From Larix sibirica (Eukaryota > Streptophyta > Pinopsida > Pinales > Pinaceae): 13,467 bases of DNA. The stretch spans positions 134,022-147,488 of the forward strand of contig NWUY0300016880.1 in NCBI GenBank assembly GCA_004151065.3, given 5' to 3'. Of the stretch, positions 1 through 9,347 are shown piece after piece. A program made the position numbers and the translations under genes. The stretch's first letter is position 1. Each line of letters begins with the position of its first letter. The notes beneath the pieces are model-generated. The model made no database searches. It saw only the letters and a program-made list of their open reading frames with translations, and had not been told where the DNA came from.

Positions 1-393
1 ATTTTGACCCTTAGCACCAATTTGACAAACTATCATGAACATGGCCAAGTGGCTTAGGCCATTGTGATCCAATGCAAAATTTTGGGACATGACACATTAT
101 CCACTCGTTGCTTCTATCATGTTGTCTGTCCCATCTGTCTTTCCTTCTCTTTTATTTTTTGAGTGGTGGAATACGATGACCGTTAGATTCCCTTTTTCAT
201 GTGACTTGGATATCCTTGCCAAATTATCCGAAACAATCACCTTTTATGGTGTGGCATGTGGCACACAGTCATTATATTCCCGTTTTGATTTTTGGCATGC
301 ACAAAAACACTGCCATATTTCCTCATGTGCAAAAAAAACGTTTCCATATTACTCAAACAACAACTTCCTCATGTAAATGAAATGAAATAATTT
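1..393 (-). other. Noncoding; possible start of the 3' LTR
   Basis: I see no supported gene here; the plus-strand frame at 89-376 has no recognisable motif. On the minus strand, position 94 begins TGTCATGTCCCAAAATTTTG, which looks like a plant LTR 5' edge (TG start, then a CCC block) with CpG sites decayed. If correct, bases 1-94 are the first part of the 3' LTR and the rest lies outside the window. I could not find a matching copy in the expected 5' LTR to the right, so this stays tentative. Confidence 0.25.
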
Positions 394-411
394 CCTCTCC
401 CCCCCAACTTT
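394..411 (-). other. G-rich tract downstream of pol, candidate polypurine region
   Basis: On the minus strand this reads AAAGTTGGGGGGGAGAGG, about 405 bases after the pol stop. Athila-like elements often carry a similar purine/G-rich motif in the untranslated stretch before the 3' LTR, where it can prime plus-strand DNA. No TG dinucleotide opening an LTR follows at once, so this may be a conserved 3' UTR motif rather than the priming site. Between it and pol (about 412-816) the minus strand is noncoding and A/purine-rich, including long A/G runs at about 676-705 and 749-800 that are rival candidates. Confidence 0.4.
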
Positions 412-816
412 ATTCCTTGATGTCCTTGCCAAGCTAATGAATAATGGTACATATACTAGCCTAAAACATATAAGAGTCCAAATTTAGGTGTTTACATGAG
501 TAGAATGACCTCTTAGCTAGCTTACTGTTCTTTCGGTGTTCATAATTGGGGTTGGTCACTGTATTGTTTTCTTGTTGTAGAAGTGCTACATGTTGTAGAA
601 ATCATGTAGGTTGTGTATTTTCGACCTTTTGATTATGAGATGACCTGCAATTTGTAGTGGATTAGTACAAGTGAAAAAAACTTTCTTTTTTCTTTTATTT
701 TTTAGTTGTCTCATATGCTTTGGAAGAAGTTTTCATTTGAGAATTTTCCTTTTTTTCTCTCTTTTATATCTTTTATCTTTTTGTTTCGTTTTTTTTCTTC
801 TCCGACTAAAGATGAT

Positions 817-2190
817 TTAATTCAGGGGAGGGCATTGCTTCCCCATGTTGAGATGGAGGTTTTCCTTATCCAATGCTTCAGTAAATTCTATCCTGGTTAG
901 TGGCTTCTTATAGAGTTTTAGTCTATGCCCATTTAGTATCATTGGTGTCTTCATCAATTGTTGATATTTTGACAGATCCATTGTCATAGATGATGTCGAC
1001 TTGGTAGGGTACCAACCATCTAGTCTTTAACTTGCCTTTAAAATCCTTGAACCTTGAGTCATATAGTAGGGCCTAGTCTCCTTCTTTGAAATCCTTGTTT
1101 CTATATAAATTTATCATTCCATAGCTTTCTTTGAAGTTGTATCACGTCTGTGTGATGAAGGGCTTGATATCTGAGTTCATTTAGTTGGTTAAGTTGAATT
1201 AATCTCCCTTTTTGTGTTGTTGATAAGTCCATATTAACCTCTACTACTATTCTCAAAGTTTTGAGCTTGAACTCAATGGGAAACATGATTCTTTTCCCAT
1301 AAACTAGTTCATAAGGAGTTAACCCTATGGTGGTTTTCCAAGTAGTGAATTATATGTCCATGCTGCTTCATGAAGTCGATTTTCCCAATCTCTTCTATGA
1401 ATCTGCACCATTTTTGTCAGTATATTTTCTCTCTTTGTCGGTCACTTTTGCTTGGCCATTGGCCTACAAATGGTAGGATGCTTATTTTCTGTGCTTCACC
1501 TTGTTAAGTTTTAGAATTCTTTCTATCAAGTTTGATGTGTATTGGGAACCTTGGTCAGTAACTAGTTCTCTAGGTGCTCAAATATGGTGAAGATCTCTTA
1601 TGTTAGAAATTTTGCCACTGATTCTTCATTCGCTAATCTTAATGCTTTCACTTCCACCCATTTTGTTAAATATTCTATACATACTAATATATGATGTTTC
1701 ATGATGGATGGAGGGTCTATAGATCCTATAAAGTCCATCCCCCATTTATCAAAAGATTCTACAATTACCTGGGGATGGAGAAGTATTTCATCTCTTTGCA
1801 TTGGCTTGCCCATTCTTTCGCAGTCATCACAATTGGAAACATAAGATGTTGCATCTTTGTGTAATTTTGGCCAGCAATATCCTGTTTGTAGAACCTTGTA
1901 TGTTATTCTCTTGGATGCACAGTTCCCTTCACATGGATCATCATGACATGCACGAATAATGTCATAGACTTCATCTTATTGGACACATACTCTTAGGATA
2001 TGGTCTGGTCCTTGCTTGAAAAGGTATCCTTGAATCCGTGAGAATGTAACACTTTTCCTCACTATGTTGCACCATTCTTTGTATGTGAAATGAGGAGGAA
2101 AACTTACAGTGGCCAAATAATTTGCTATGTTAGCAAACCATGGAATATGTGCTAAAATGGAAAAAATATGTTAATTAGGGAATGCATCAT
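817..2190 (-). pseudogene. int: Integrase with zinc-binding N-terminus and C-terminal tail, catalytic Glu lost
   Basis: Integrase inserts cDNA into chromosomes. The N-terminal HHCC region reads ACHDDPCEGNCASKRITYK and later NCDDCERMGKP. The second zinc-binding His is Asn (AAC at 1922-1924); the two Cys remain. The core starts with KWGMDFIGSIDPPS (first Asp, 1733-1735) and LVCIEYLTKWVEVKAL, shifts frame, then shows LVTDQGSQYTSNLIERIL (second Asp, 1554-1556). Exactly 36 codons on, where the D,D-35-E Glu belongs, the codon is AAA (Lys, 1446-1448) within NGQAKVTD. The C-terminal part has LTPYELVYGKRIMFPIEF, DFKEGD followed by a TAG at 1073-1075 replacing Trp, and ends with GHRLKLYKKPLTR; the stop is at 817-819. 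Frame changes lie near 1650 and 960. It is dead on several counts. Confidence 0.88.
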
Positions 2191-2229
2191 TTACTAGCTC
2201 TTTATCTACCACATGATTTAGTTTGGACA

Positions 2230-2789
2230 AGATATCTGCTAACACATTATGTTTCTTGGGCTTATCTAAGATAGTTATGTATCAAATTCTTGCAAAAGTA
2301 AAAGCCATATGATCACTCTACAATTGTTGATTTTTCATGAGATATTTAATTGTTGAATGGTTAGTGTGGATAAATACCCGATAACGGTGATGTAGTGTCT
2401 AAACTTGTTGATTGAGTAGACTATTGCTAAGTATTATTTCTTCATGACTATGTAATTCAACTCTGCTCCTACAAGTTTTTTGCTAATGCAGTAGATTGCA
2501 TAAGGATTTTTTCCTTTCTTTTGGCTTAGTACTGCACCAATTTATTTTTCTAATGCATCAGAGTGAATATGGAAAGGTATTTCCCAATCAGGTCCTTGCA
2601 AGATAGGAGCTTCTATAATTTTCTCTTTGATATGTTCAAATGCTTTTTGACAGTCATTGTCCCACTGGAATTCTACATTCTTTATTAGCAATGAAAACAT
2701 AGGAGTATCTATTTTCCTATAATCCCGAATGAATATTCCGTAGTATCCAGATTGATTCATGAAACTCCTAATATCTCTCTATTTTTGTT
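2230..2789 (-). pseudogene. RNase H domain of the Athila-like element, decayed
   Basis: RNase H removes the RNA strand during reverse transcription. After the RT thumb the frame changes. The connection reads FMNQSGYYGIFIRDYRKI, then FQWDNDCQKAFEHIKEKI, PFHIHSDALEK with the first catalytic Asp, a stop, and IGAVLSQKKGK. Later come LAIVYSINKFRHYIT and FIHTNHSTIKYLM, where the codon at 2360-2362 is AAC (Asn) in place of the catalytic Asp normally found in this HTD box. WLLLLQEFD closes the domain, before a decayed hinge to integrase near 2230-2190. The segment is spread over at least two frames. The Asp-to-Asn change and the stops show loss of activity. Its place between RT and integrase confirms Ty3 order. 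Confidence 0.8.
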
Positions 2790-3722
2790 GTGGAGGTAGA
2801 TGGATTATGACTTGTATTTTTGTAGGGTCCAATGTAATTCCTTAATAGAGACACATTGTCCTAGAACTACTCCTTCATCCATCATTAATTGAAATTTTTC
2901 ATTACTTAGACAAAGGTTAATTTCAATGCATATTTTAAGAAAATTTTCTAATTTAGTGAGGGCCTCTTCAAAATCATCTCCATAAGGGGTGAAGTCATCC
3001 ATATATATCTCTATGCGGTCATGGATAAAGTCAACAAAATACTCATGACTACTCTTTGGAAGGTAGATGGAACATTGAAAAGTACAAAAGGAAGGACTTT
3101 GTAGGAAAAGGTTCCCCATAGACAAGTGAATGTAGTCTTGTCTTGGTCTGTTGGGTGGATTTGTATTTGATTATATCCATTGAAACCATCTAAAAAGGAG
3201 AAAATTTGCTTTCCTACTGGGATATCCAGTACTTAATCGATCAATGGTAGTGGGAAGTGGTCCTTCTTTGTAGCCTTTTTTCAGTTCTCTATAGTCTATA
3301 CAGACTCTCCATTTGCCTCCTTTCTTTGGGACAATCACCAATGGTGATACCTACTCACTGTCTGAGATAGGGTAAATGAATCCCGCATCAAGCACTTTTT
3401 GCAATTCTTTTTCGACAATATCTCTTAGAGTTGGGTTCATTTTATGATGAGGCTATCTAATAGGAGTTGCACCATATTTGATGTATATGTGGTGTTGGAA
3501 AATGGTGGGATTGACCCCTTTCGTGTTAGGATAATTCCATGTGAAGGTTGATTGGTATTCAGTCAGGAGATGGATCAATTTTTCTTCTTCTTGTGGTAAT
3601 AAATGGTTACTGATTTTCAATGTTTTGTCAGGAGCAATATATATTCTTTTGGTGGTTGTTTCTATTTCTTGCATGAGGCAGAGATTCTGCCACATAGGTT
3701 CCTGCAATACTATGATCTCTAA
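2790..3722 (-). pseudogene. Reverse transcriptase domain, broken by stops and paired frameshifts
   Basis: RT copies element RNA into cDNA. The segment enters with KRIYIAPDKTLKISNHLLP, then shows VIVPKKGGKWRVCIDYREL (fingers/palm), FSFLDGFNGYNQIQIHP with the first catalytic Asp at 3188-3190, TTFTCLWGTFSYKVLPF, and IEIYMDDFTPYGDDFEEAL. The YMDD box is at 2994-3005, so all three catalytic Asp are still encoded. A TAG at 3351-3353 replaces a Trp conserved in the family, and another TAG follows near 3450. Between about 3235 and 3045 the frame shifts away and back, so the first catalytic Asp is out of frame with YMDD. The thumb (LSNEKFQLMMDEGVVLGQ) continues to about 2810. No functional RT can be made. 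Confidence 0.88.
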
Positions 3723-4440
3723 TTATCGAAGTGTGAACTGACCCCCTAGCAAAATAGAACTATTATAAATGTTCTGCATGAAATTAGAAATGACTGTATC
3801 TTCTTGTGGTGATTTAAGTGCTAAGGTAGTGTCTATGGTTAGCAAAAGATGTATAGATTGATCAAAGTCATCTTCTTCCAGCTCCCATAAAGGTTTGCTA
3901 CTATCTAAGTGAAGTTTGGTAGGGGCATAGATGTTTAATATCTTTGTTTTTGAGCCATTCGTAATGATCATATCGCCTTGTCTACAACTAATATGGGAAT
4001 CAACTATTGCGAGCCAAGGTCTACCAAGGATAAGTGGGTATCCACTGAGCATATCTTTAATATGTAATACAATGAAGTCAACAGAGTATTGCCGGGAGTT
4101 TATGGACACTATGATGTCCTCTAACATACCTTTAGGGACGACTGTAGAAGCATCTGCTAATTGTAGAAAAATAGGCGTATGTTTGAGAAGGTGTTGAATG
4201 TTGAGTCCTAACATTTTGTCTTTGGTCATGACATTTATTGCTACACCTAAGTCAATTAGAGTGTTATGTATTAGATAACCCCCAATGTGCACATCCACTA
4301 TAGGACTCCTTGGATCAACATATTTTGGATTTATTAATTTCCCTAGCATTAAGTCTGCTAATTGTCCTACTACATTAATGGTGGAAGGATCCTTCCTTTT
4401 TCTCCCAGGTCTCCTTATACACGTTTCTTTGATGTACTAG
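3723..4440 (-). pseudogene. pro: Retroviral-type aspartic protease, decayed
   Basis: This domain cuts the Gag-Pol polyprotein during particle maturation and works as a dimer. The open stretch 4349-3723 carries the active-site motif TLIDLGVAINVM with its Asp codon at 4251-4253, and about 75 residues later the closing motif LILGRPWLA, the usual pair for plant Ty3 proteases. Asp-Leu-Gly instead of Asp-Ser/Thr-Gly is the usual Athila-type form, so it is not a mutation in itself. Just upstream, PGRKRKDPSTINVVGQLADL leads into the domain in the same frame. An acidic linker (WELEEDDFD) follows, and a stop at 3723-3725 separates it from RT, which continues in the same frame. It is therefore one domain of a former fused Gag-Pol frame. 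The catalytic Asp is kept, and this is the best-preserved part of the element. Confidence 0.88.
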
Positions 4441-4699
4441 TTAAAAATTGGGATTTTTTTGATAGCGTGTAGGAGTGGTATTTTGACCTAAAGATTCTTT
4501 AGTTCCTCTAAAATAGGTCTTTCAGGTTTATGTATATCCTTAGGTTGTATATCTGTGGATAAGGAGGAATAGGAGATAAGGGATCCCCTATATTCCTTTC
4601 CTCTTATTCATTTTGCTCGTCGGGAAGTTTATTTTAATTCAGGAGAATCATGTTGGTTTGTACGTTCTGTATTGCCAGAGATGGAAGGTCGCATTATTG

Positions 4700-6382
4700 T
4701 TTTTCCAGACCATAGATGCAGGTCGTTGGACTCTACTATTTCTAAAATATATGTAGATCAGTTGGACATTTCAGTGTTGCATACAGGTTGAGGTTTTATA
4801 TTATTGGGATTGGGGGTTGGTTGTGTCGGCATAGGTGGTCTTGGTGCTAAAAGGGTCGGATTTTGGGCTTGTGGATGATTAGCTACCGGTGGAGGCATAT
4901 GAGAAAGAAGTTGTTGGTTTGGCCTGCATCCCATATAAGGAAAATTCTATCTGTATGTGGAAGGTACTGGTTGAGGGTTTTGACATTGACTTTTCCCAGT
5001 AGGTGTCCATGAAGGATGTTGTCCAAATGGGTTCATCAAGAGTTGATTCCCATAGTTCTGCTGAAATGGTGGATGATTGCATGATTGCTGGTAAGGGGGT
5101 TGTGTATATGTTTGGTAAGGATTCTACCCTTGATATTGTACCTAACCATAGGGTTGTTGAAAAGGTCTCCATGATCCTAATATTCTAGGATTTATGTAAC
5201 AAAGAGGTTTTGAGGCCCCTTGTGGATCATGAAGATTAGCCTTAAGAGATACTAGATAGGGGTAGTCATCTGTGGGGTGTTTATCAGAACAAATTCTAGA
5301 ACATTCAATATTTTTGGCACTAACTTGCATTAGGTTTAGTGGACACTCATTTTTATTAAGTTTCTTTCTACAATCTGGATAAAAGACAACCAAGTCTCTA
5401 TCCGATTCTTCTTTCTTTAATTTGGATTGCATGGAGTCCATTTGTAATGCCATGGAGTGCAGGATATCCGATTTCATGCCCTCAAGCAAATTCCCTAGGT
5501 CTGATTTGGTGAGTGTGAAACTAGATGGATTTGATGTTTGAAAAGGGAGGTTTCTCCCTTTTGGAATCTTCCCTATAGACCTAGAATGGTTTTTGAAGAT
5601 CTGTTTGATCTCCTCATAATCTTGTTGTGGACATAACCATTGGATAGGAGGTTCAAGGTCTTTAAGAGTTCCTCCCTAACACCTTGAAGGAGTACAAGTT
5701 TAAGGGATTCATCATCAAGGGTACAATTATGAGCTCTTTTATAACTAACTTGAAATTGTCCCTCATAATCCTCTAATGATTCATTCACTCCCCATTGCAT
5801 TCTAAATATCTCATCTCTAGTCTCCCTAGCTTCACAATAGTCTATGTATTTTGGTATGAAGGAGTCTTTCATTTTATACCAGGAGGTTATACTATTGGCC
5901 TCTAGGATCATGAATCATCGTAGGGTAGGGTGGATGGAAAGAGCTTGAGCTTCTAGTCATATAAGGGGTAGTTATAGGTTCTACAAACCACCTCAAACTC
6001 AAACAAGAAGGTGTATAGATCCTCAGATGTTAAGCCATGGAAATTGGGTAAATATGTTTGGTTAATGTTTTTCATTTTTGCTTCTTCATTGTTTGACTCC
6101 CCGAATGGGAAATTCAGATACCTCGGCTTGTTCCTCATTTGCAATTTTGTTTTCTTCTTCAACCTCTGTGTCAAAAGAGTCACTATTGTCGTCAGTAGAT
6201 CCAAAGATCCCAATCCGCCTTCTTCTTATTGACTGAAAATGAGGGGAGTTAACTTCAAGGTTCTCAGGGTTTTGTTCAGAATTTTCTTCCTCCCTTCTCC
6301 TACAAATTGTGCTAGGGTTGGCTGCTAGAATAGATGTCTTTGGTATAAATCGATCAGATTCATCTCTACTCTAGGCATTCAT
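4700..6382 (-). pseudogene. gag: Gag polyprotein of the Athila-like element, broken
   Basis: Gag forms the virus-like particle that packages element RNA in the cytoplasm. The ATG at 6380-6382 is chosen because a coherent hydrophilic frame follows, though a TAG comes four codons in (6371-6373). The frame changes near 6100 to one carrying LPNFHGLTSEDLYTF, a plant retroelement gag signature, and again near 5940 to one carrying NSITSWYKMKDSFIPKY and ESLEDYEGQF, the conserved gag core. A TGA at 5915-5917 stands where the family has Trp. From 5489 the frame is the one used by pol. A zinc knuckle near 5262-5305 reads C-x3-C-x3-H-x4-Y: the last metal ligand, normally Cys, is Tyr. A Pro/Gln-rich linker (about 5150-4770) follows, then a short SGKT motif. 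At least five stops make this a pseudogene; the border with protease is approximate. Confidence 0.85.
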
Positions 6383-6679
6383 ACTAAAGGGCGATGTCTG
6401 TGTTTTTGTATTTCTTATACTCTTTTAATGTTTAGTGATTTTTTCTTTTCTGTTTTTTTTGGGATTTTCTTTTGGGTATGAGGATATGAAATTTTTGGAA
6501 TGAATTTAGCTAATTGGAAGACAAGTAAATAATAAAAGCTATGCTAGAAGAGAGAGACATATATGGAAACACGTCTGCTTTATGCTTACTTGCTCTCCTT
6601 TGATTGTAACATTCTAAACATTCGTGCGAAAGAAAATAGCTAATTTTTATTGTCAGTTTCCTTGAGGTTTCAAACGACA

Positions 6680-6696
6680 CCCTAGCAACGGTGCCA
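6680..6696 (-). other. Primer binding site for tRNA-Asp, CpG-decayed
   Basis: The minus strand reads TGGCACCGTTGCTAGGG. The 3' end of plant tRNA-Asp (with CCA) predicts TGGCGCCGTTGCCGGGG. The copy differs at three positions: G to A at the first CpG, then C to T and G to A at the second, all expected from deamination of methylated CpG. It lies five bases inside the LTR edge and about 300 bases upstream of the gag ATG, as expected. This fixes the orientation and 5' end of the element and supports the Athila assignment. Bases 6383-6679 between it and gag are an untranslated leader with no gene. Confidence 0.85.
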
Positions 6697-6701
6697 AAAA
6701 G

Positions 6702-8030
6702 TGACAGGCTTAATTAATCAACAGTAATAATGCATCTCTTTGGAATAAGACAACAACAAGAGTGCTGCATCTAACCCACTACTTTAATCATCAACTTGAG
6801 GATCCGTACAAACTTATGAGGGACCTGCACAATATATGCAAATACAAAGGAACTAATTATGGCTGATCGTGTGTAAATCTATTTTTTAATCAAAACAAAG
6901 AAAAATGAATTGGTTTCTTTAACTAAGGGTTGTGAGGGCATGAGATCTAACCTCCTGACTTGACAGTTTATTCCTGATCTAGAAATTGTCAGAGAAGCAT
7001 TTTAAGATTTCTCACGTAATTTATAACTATTAGTGAAATCCTTTTTAACACTCTACCTTCAGGTTGCAAAAGTCAGGCATTCAATTGCTTTTGATGCTTC
7101 ATACAAGTGTTCATAACAAGTAGAAGATTACGGCTATTACCAAATGCAGAAAACAAGATCTCATGTAGAAGGAAATAATCTTAGATGTGCGAGTGCATGA
7201 AATAAACATTAACTAAATTCTTCATAAACAATCTGGAAATGCATTTTACTCTAATAACTCAGAATTGTTACAATATGAAAAAAACTACAATATGCAAATA
7301 ATAAGCTATTCTATTGAAACGTATGTAAATGTAGAAAACTAACTTAACAAATGAGTCCATGTATTTTTCCTTGGATGGGCCTTGATCCAAGGAAAGCCAT
7401 GAATGCTAAAAAGCTCAAGTAGATATGCAGATCAAAGTAATTTTCATTAAAAACATGAAGAACTATGACAATAAATGGTTTATGCCTTTTGTGTCAATAA
7501 AAATGCGATTATAGAGAATAATAATGTCAGTAAAAAATGGGCACTACTTTTCTAGTAAGGCTGTATAGCTTAAATATCTATTTGTCTAATATATGAGACG
7601 AACAAACTACTAGTTCTTCTTTCTATGGATGCGCCATGGCTGAGTGAAGTGCGACATGCAAAACAAAGCGATTAATGACAGTTTGTTGAGCTACACTCAT
7701 TCTTTGGTGACTAGGCCTCAATTTGGTGTAGCATTGGAGTTTTTCGAACACTAGTATCAACATCCAAGAAATTGAAGTTCTACTTGAGTCTCTGCATGAT
7801 ATGTGCATTGGAACACAACAAATTGCTACAAAAACTGGAACGTTTTCGTATCAACTCAAACTTCGCCAAATGTTGGAACCGAGAGTGAACCATTGTGATC
7901 ATCTATTCTTTGAACAAAATTGGCTTGATGCCTTTAGATGCCAAAAATGTGTCAATCTAAGCTTGTGTCAAAAAGGTGCTGTTGGAAATCAACCCCATTA
8001 GTGTCATATGTTCATTTTAGTTAGGAAAAG
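6702..8030 (-). repeat. 5' LTR of the Athila-like element, inner edge defined, outer end unknown
   Basis: On the minus strand the LTR must end just before the primer binding site; the sequence there is GCCTGTCA, giving a CA end at 6702-6703 and a short spacer CTTTT. Rightward the DNA is AT-rich with no convincing gene; frames at 7623-7808 (minus) and 7801-8001 (plus) lack family motifs. A TATAAAT on the minus strand at 7019-7025, about 320 bases before the LTR end, could be the LTR promoter. The right coordinate given is only where a different retroelement fragment begins to be recognisable. I could not compare with a second LTR copy because none lies in the window, so the length is unknown. 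Confidence 0.4.
7366..7395. repeat. Perfect 11-bp inverted repeat, 8-base loop
   Basis: Left arm TTTCCTTGGAT (7366-7376), loop GGGCCTTG, right arm ATCCAAGGAAA (7385-7395), with no mismatch. It lies inside the presumed LTR of a heavily decayed element, so perfect arms are notable. It could fold as a hairpin in DNA or RNA, or be chance; no T-run follows and no function is claimed. Confidence 0.6.
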
Positions 8031-8068
8031 GGAAGACTACAACATCTAAATAGATAAACTGAAATCTT

Positions 8069-8069
8069 N
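8069..8069. other. Ambiguous base (N)
   Basis: The only undetermined base in the window. It sits at the downstream end of the second gag fragment, where the reading frame becomes unclear, so it may mark a base-call conflict between repeat copies rather than a real gap. Confidence 0.95.
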
Positions 8070-8623
8070 AAATCTTCTATAATTCTAACTAGGATGTACA
8101 CATTATTCATCAACTTGTTACCATAGTGCTTCTCTTTTAGGTTCTGAATGACATATAGAAGAAGGAATTAGATGCCTTTTATTACTAGATGTTGGGAGCC
8201 ATTAGCTTGCAGTCTTAAATTTTCATGAGTTCATAGTAATAACTTGAAGAGAGAAGTGGAGTCCCATATTAGTAACCCAACCTATTGGACTTAAAAACCA
8301 TCGAATTTCTTTATACCTATTTGATCAAATCTATTCCATAAATTATGTTGATTAACCTAAAAGTGAGGCCCTAGGATATACTCTCTCATTGGAAGAGTAA
8401 TCCCTTTTCGGCTACACCACAAATTCTGATAAGGTTCTTTTTCTTTGATAAGTGCAATACTTAGGTTTTTGATGTCTAGAAACTCAAAGTTGAGCATAGA
8501 TTTGAGGTTGGTGACCCTAATTTCCACGTTGAAGATCTATTCAACATTTGTTGTCAACTAAGTGACTATGTTTTGCATGGCTTTGATCATGTTATCCATG
8601 GTGGTATTCCTAGTGGTTTCCAT
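8070..8623 (-). pseudogene. Second gag-like fragment, different lineage from the main element
   Basis: An ATG at 8621-8623 opens a minus-strand frame with only two stops in its first 100 codons. It reads METTRNTTMDNMIKAMQ, then NVEIRVTNLKSML, then KGITLPMREYILGPH, a further stop, and IGIKKFDGF. After a frame change it continues SPIGWVTNMGLHFSLQVIT. The pairing of FDG with PxGWxxxM...FSLxxIT is the gag signature of plant Ty3 elements of other lineages (chromovirus-like), and does not match the gag at 4700-6382. The start is typical of such gags: a polar N-terminus with possible helical heptads. The stretch beyond about 8250 is badly scrambled and no pol follows. I infer a truncated older element abutting or interrupted by the Athila-like one. 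The motif match is from memory of the family, not a search. Confidence 0.5.
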
Positions 8624-8844
8624 GGTTCTTTGGATCCACCTATTGTTTTTCTCTTTGTACCCGTGAAGAGTAAAATAAAAAAAGATCGAACAAGAAAAGA
8701 AATCAGACAGTAATGGTCTCAATTGAATGATTGTAGACTAACTGGAAAGATCTCAGCCATCTGCGGGGAAGAAATAGCAAGAAGAATAACAATAGAAATC
8801 CCCCCTCTAACGATAAGGATTAAGTCATGCATCTTTGAAGAATA

Positions 8845-9347
8845 GATTTGGATCGTTCGAGGCATTGGAATATGCATCAATGATAAAAGGGGAAGTTTCC
8901 CACCAATAGTCAGGATTGAAATGTGCATATTATCAGAGCAGATCTATACCATTTGAGGTTATGAAACATTCGTGGTGTTGAGGTGTTGAGACATGCATCA
9001 TAGATAAAAAGGTGCTTTCCCAACAACGACCTAGATTTGATCGTGTTACTCCTTAGAGTGGATCTATTCCATTCGAGGCATTGAGACATGTTTCGGGGAT
9101 AAAATGGTGCTCCCCCCACCAATGGACTAGATTTTATCATGCCACTCCTTAGAACAGATTTGATCCATTTGAGGCGTTGAGACATTAAGATAAAAAGGTG
9201 TTCTCCTCACCAACGACCTAAACTTAATCTAGCAACTCATCTCGACCAATATGGGACATTTGCGATAGAGAAACATACACTGCATTTAAGAGAGGTACTT
9301 CCCCGCCAACGGTTCTGATTTAAGCATGCCGATATTCTAGCAGTAGA
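8845..9347. repeat. Diverged tandem repeat array, unit about 96 bp
   Basis: Units start at 8845, 8941, 9061, 9157 and, more diverged, 9249; a further poor unit may precede 8845. Lengths are 96, 120, 96 and 92 bp. Each opens with GATYTRKWYCATTYGAGG-like sequence, then a TTGAGACAT block, GATAAAAAGGTG, a C-rich block with CCAAC/CCAAT, and ends near CACTCCTTAGAGCA. The 120-bp unit has about 24 extra bases that look like an internal duplication of the GAGG...TTGAG part. On the minus strand the frames repeat as MSQRLKWIKSVLRS and MSQCLEWNRSTLRS, which is the DNA repetition showing through rather than a gene. It lies just upstream of the second gag fragment (minus strand), so it may be that element's leader or LTR array. 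Confidence 0.75.

Larger units (their letters stand above)
394..6705 (-). mobile_element. Degenerate Athila-like Ty3-type LTR retrotransposon, internal region
   Basis: Seen: on the minus strand the order is tRNA-Asp-type primer binding site, leader, gag, protease, reverse transcriptase, RNase H, integrase, untranslated tail and G-rich tract. This is the Ty3 order, with integrase after RNase H. Known: Athila-lineage elements use a tRNA-Asp primer, carry Asp-Leu-Gly rather than Asp-Ser/Thr-Gly in the protease, and have a CX2CX3HX4C-type knuckle; this copy fits the first two and has a distorted knuckle. At about 6.3 kb the internal region has a normal length. It holds many stops and at least six frame changes, so it cannot move on its own. 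The 5' LTR starts at 6702; the 3' LTR was not located. Assignment to Ty3 is firm; assignment to Athila rather than a sister lineage is good but not certain. Confidence 0.9.

Noticed and set aside
89-376. Plus-strand frame of 95 codons
   Set aside because: No recognisable motif, and low-complexity AT-rich content in the untranslated/LTR side of a minus-strand element.
3541-4197. Plus-strand frames opposite RT and protease
   Set aside because: They are antisense shadows of well-identified minus-strand domains.
4879-5188. Frames overlapping the Pro/Gln-rich gag linker
   Set aside because: The gag-pol frame continues through this stretch with meaningful composition; the others are shadows.
7801-8001. 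Plus-strand frame of 66 codons with a Cys pair
   Set aside because: The C-x2-C could suggest a zinc site, but no family pattern follows and the region is presumed LTR.
8931-8939. TATCAGAGC, part of the tRNA-iMet primer site
   Set aside because: It falls inside a tandem repeat unit, lacks the leading TGG, and is on the opposite strand to the nearby gag.
8719-9185. Two minus-strand frames with repeated protein motifs
   Set aside because: The repetition comes from the tandem DNA array; frame and content do not indicate a repeat protein.
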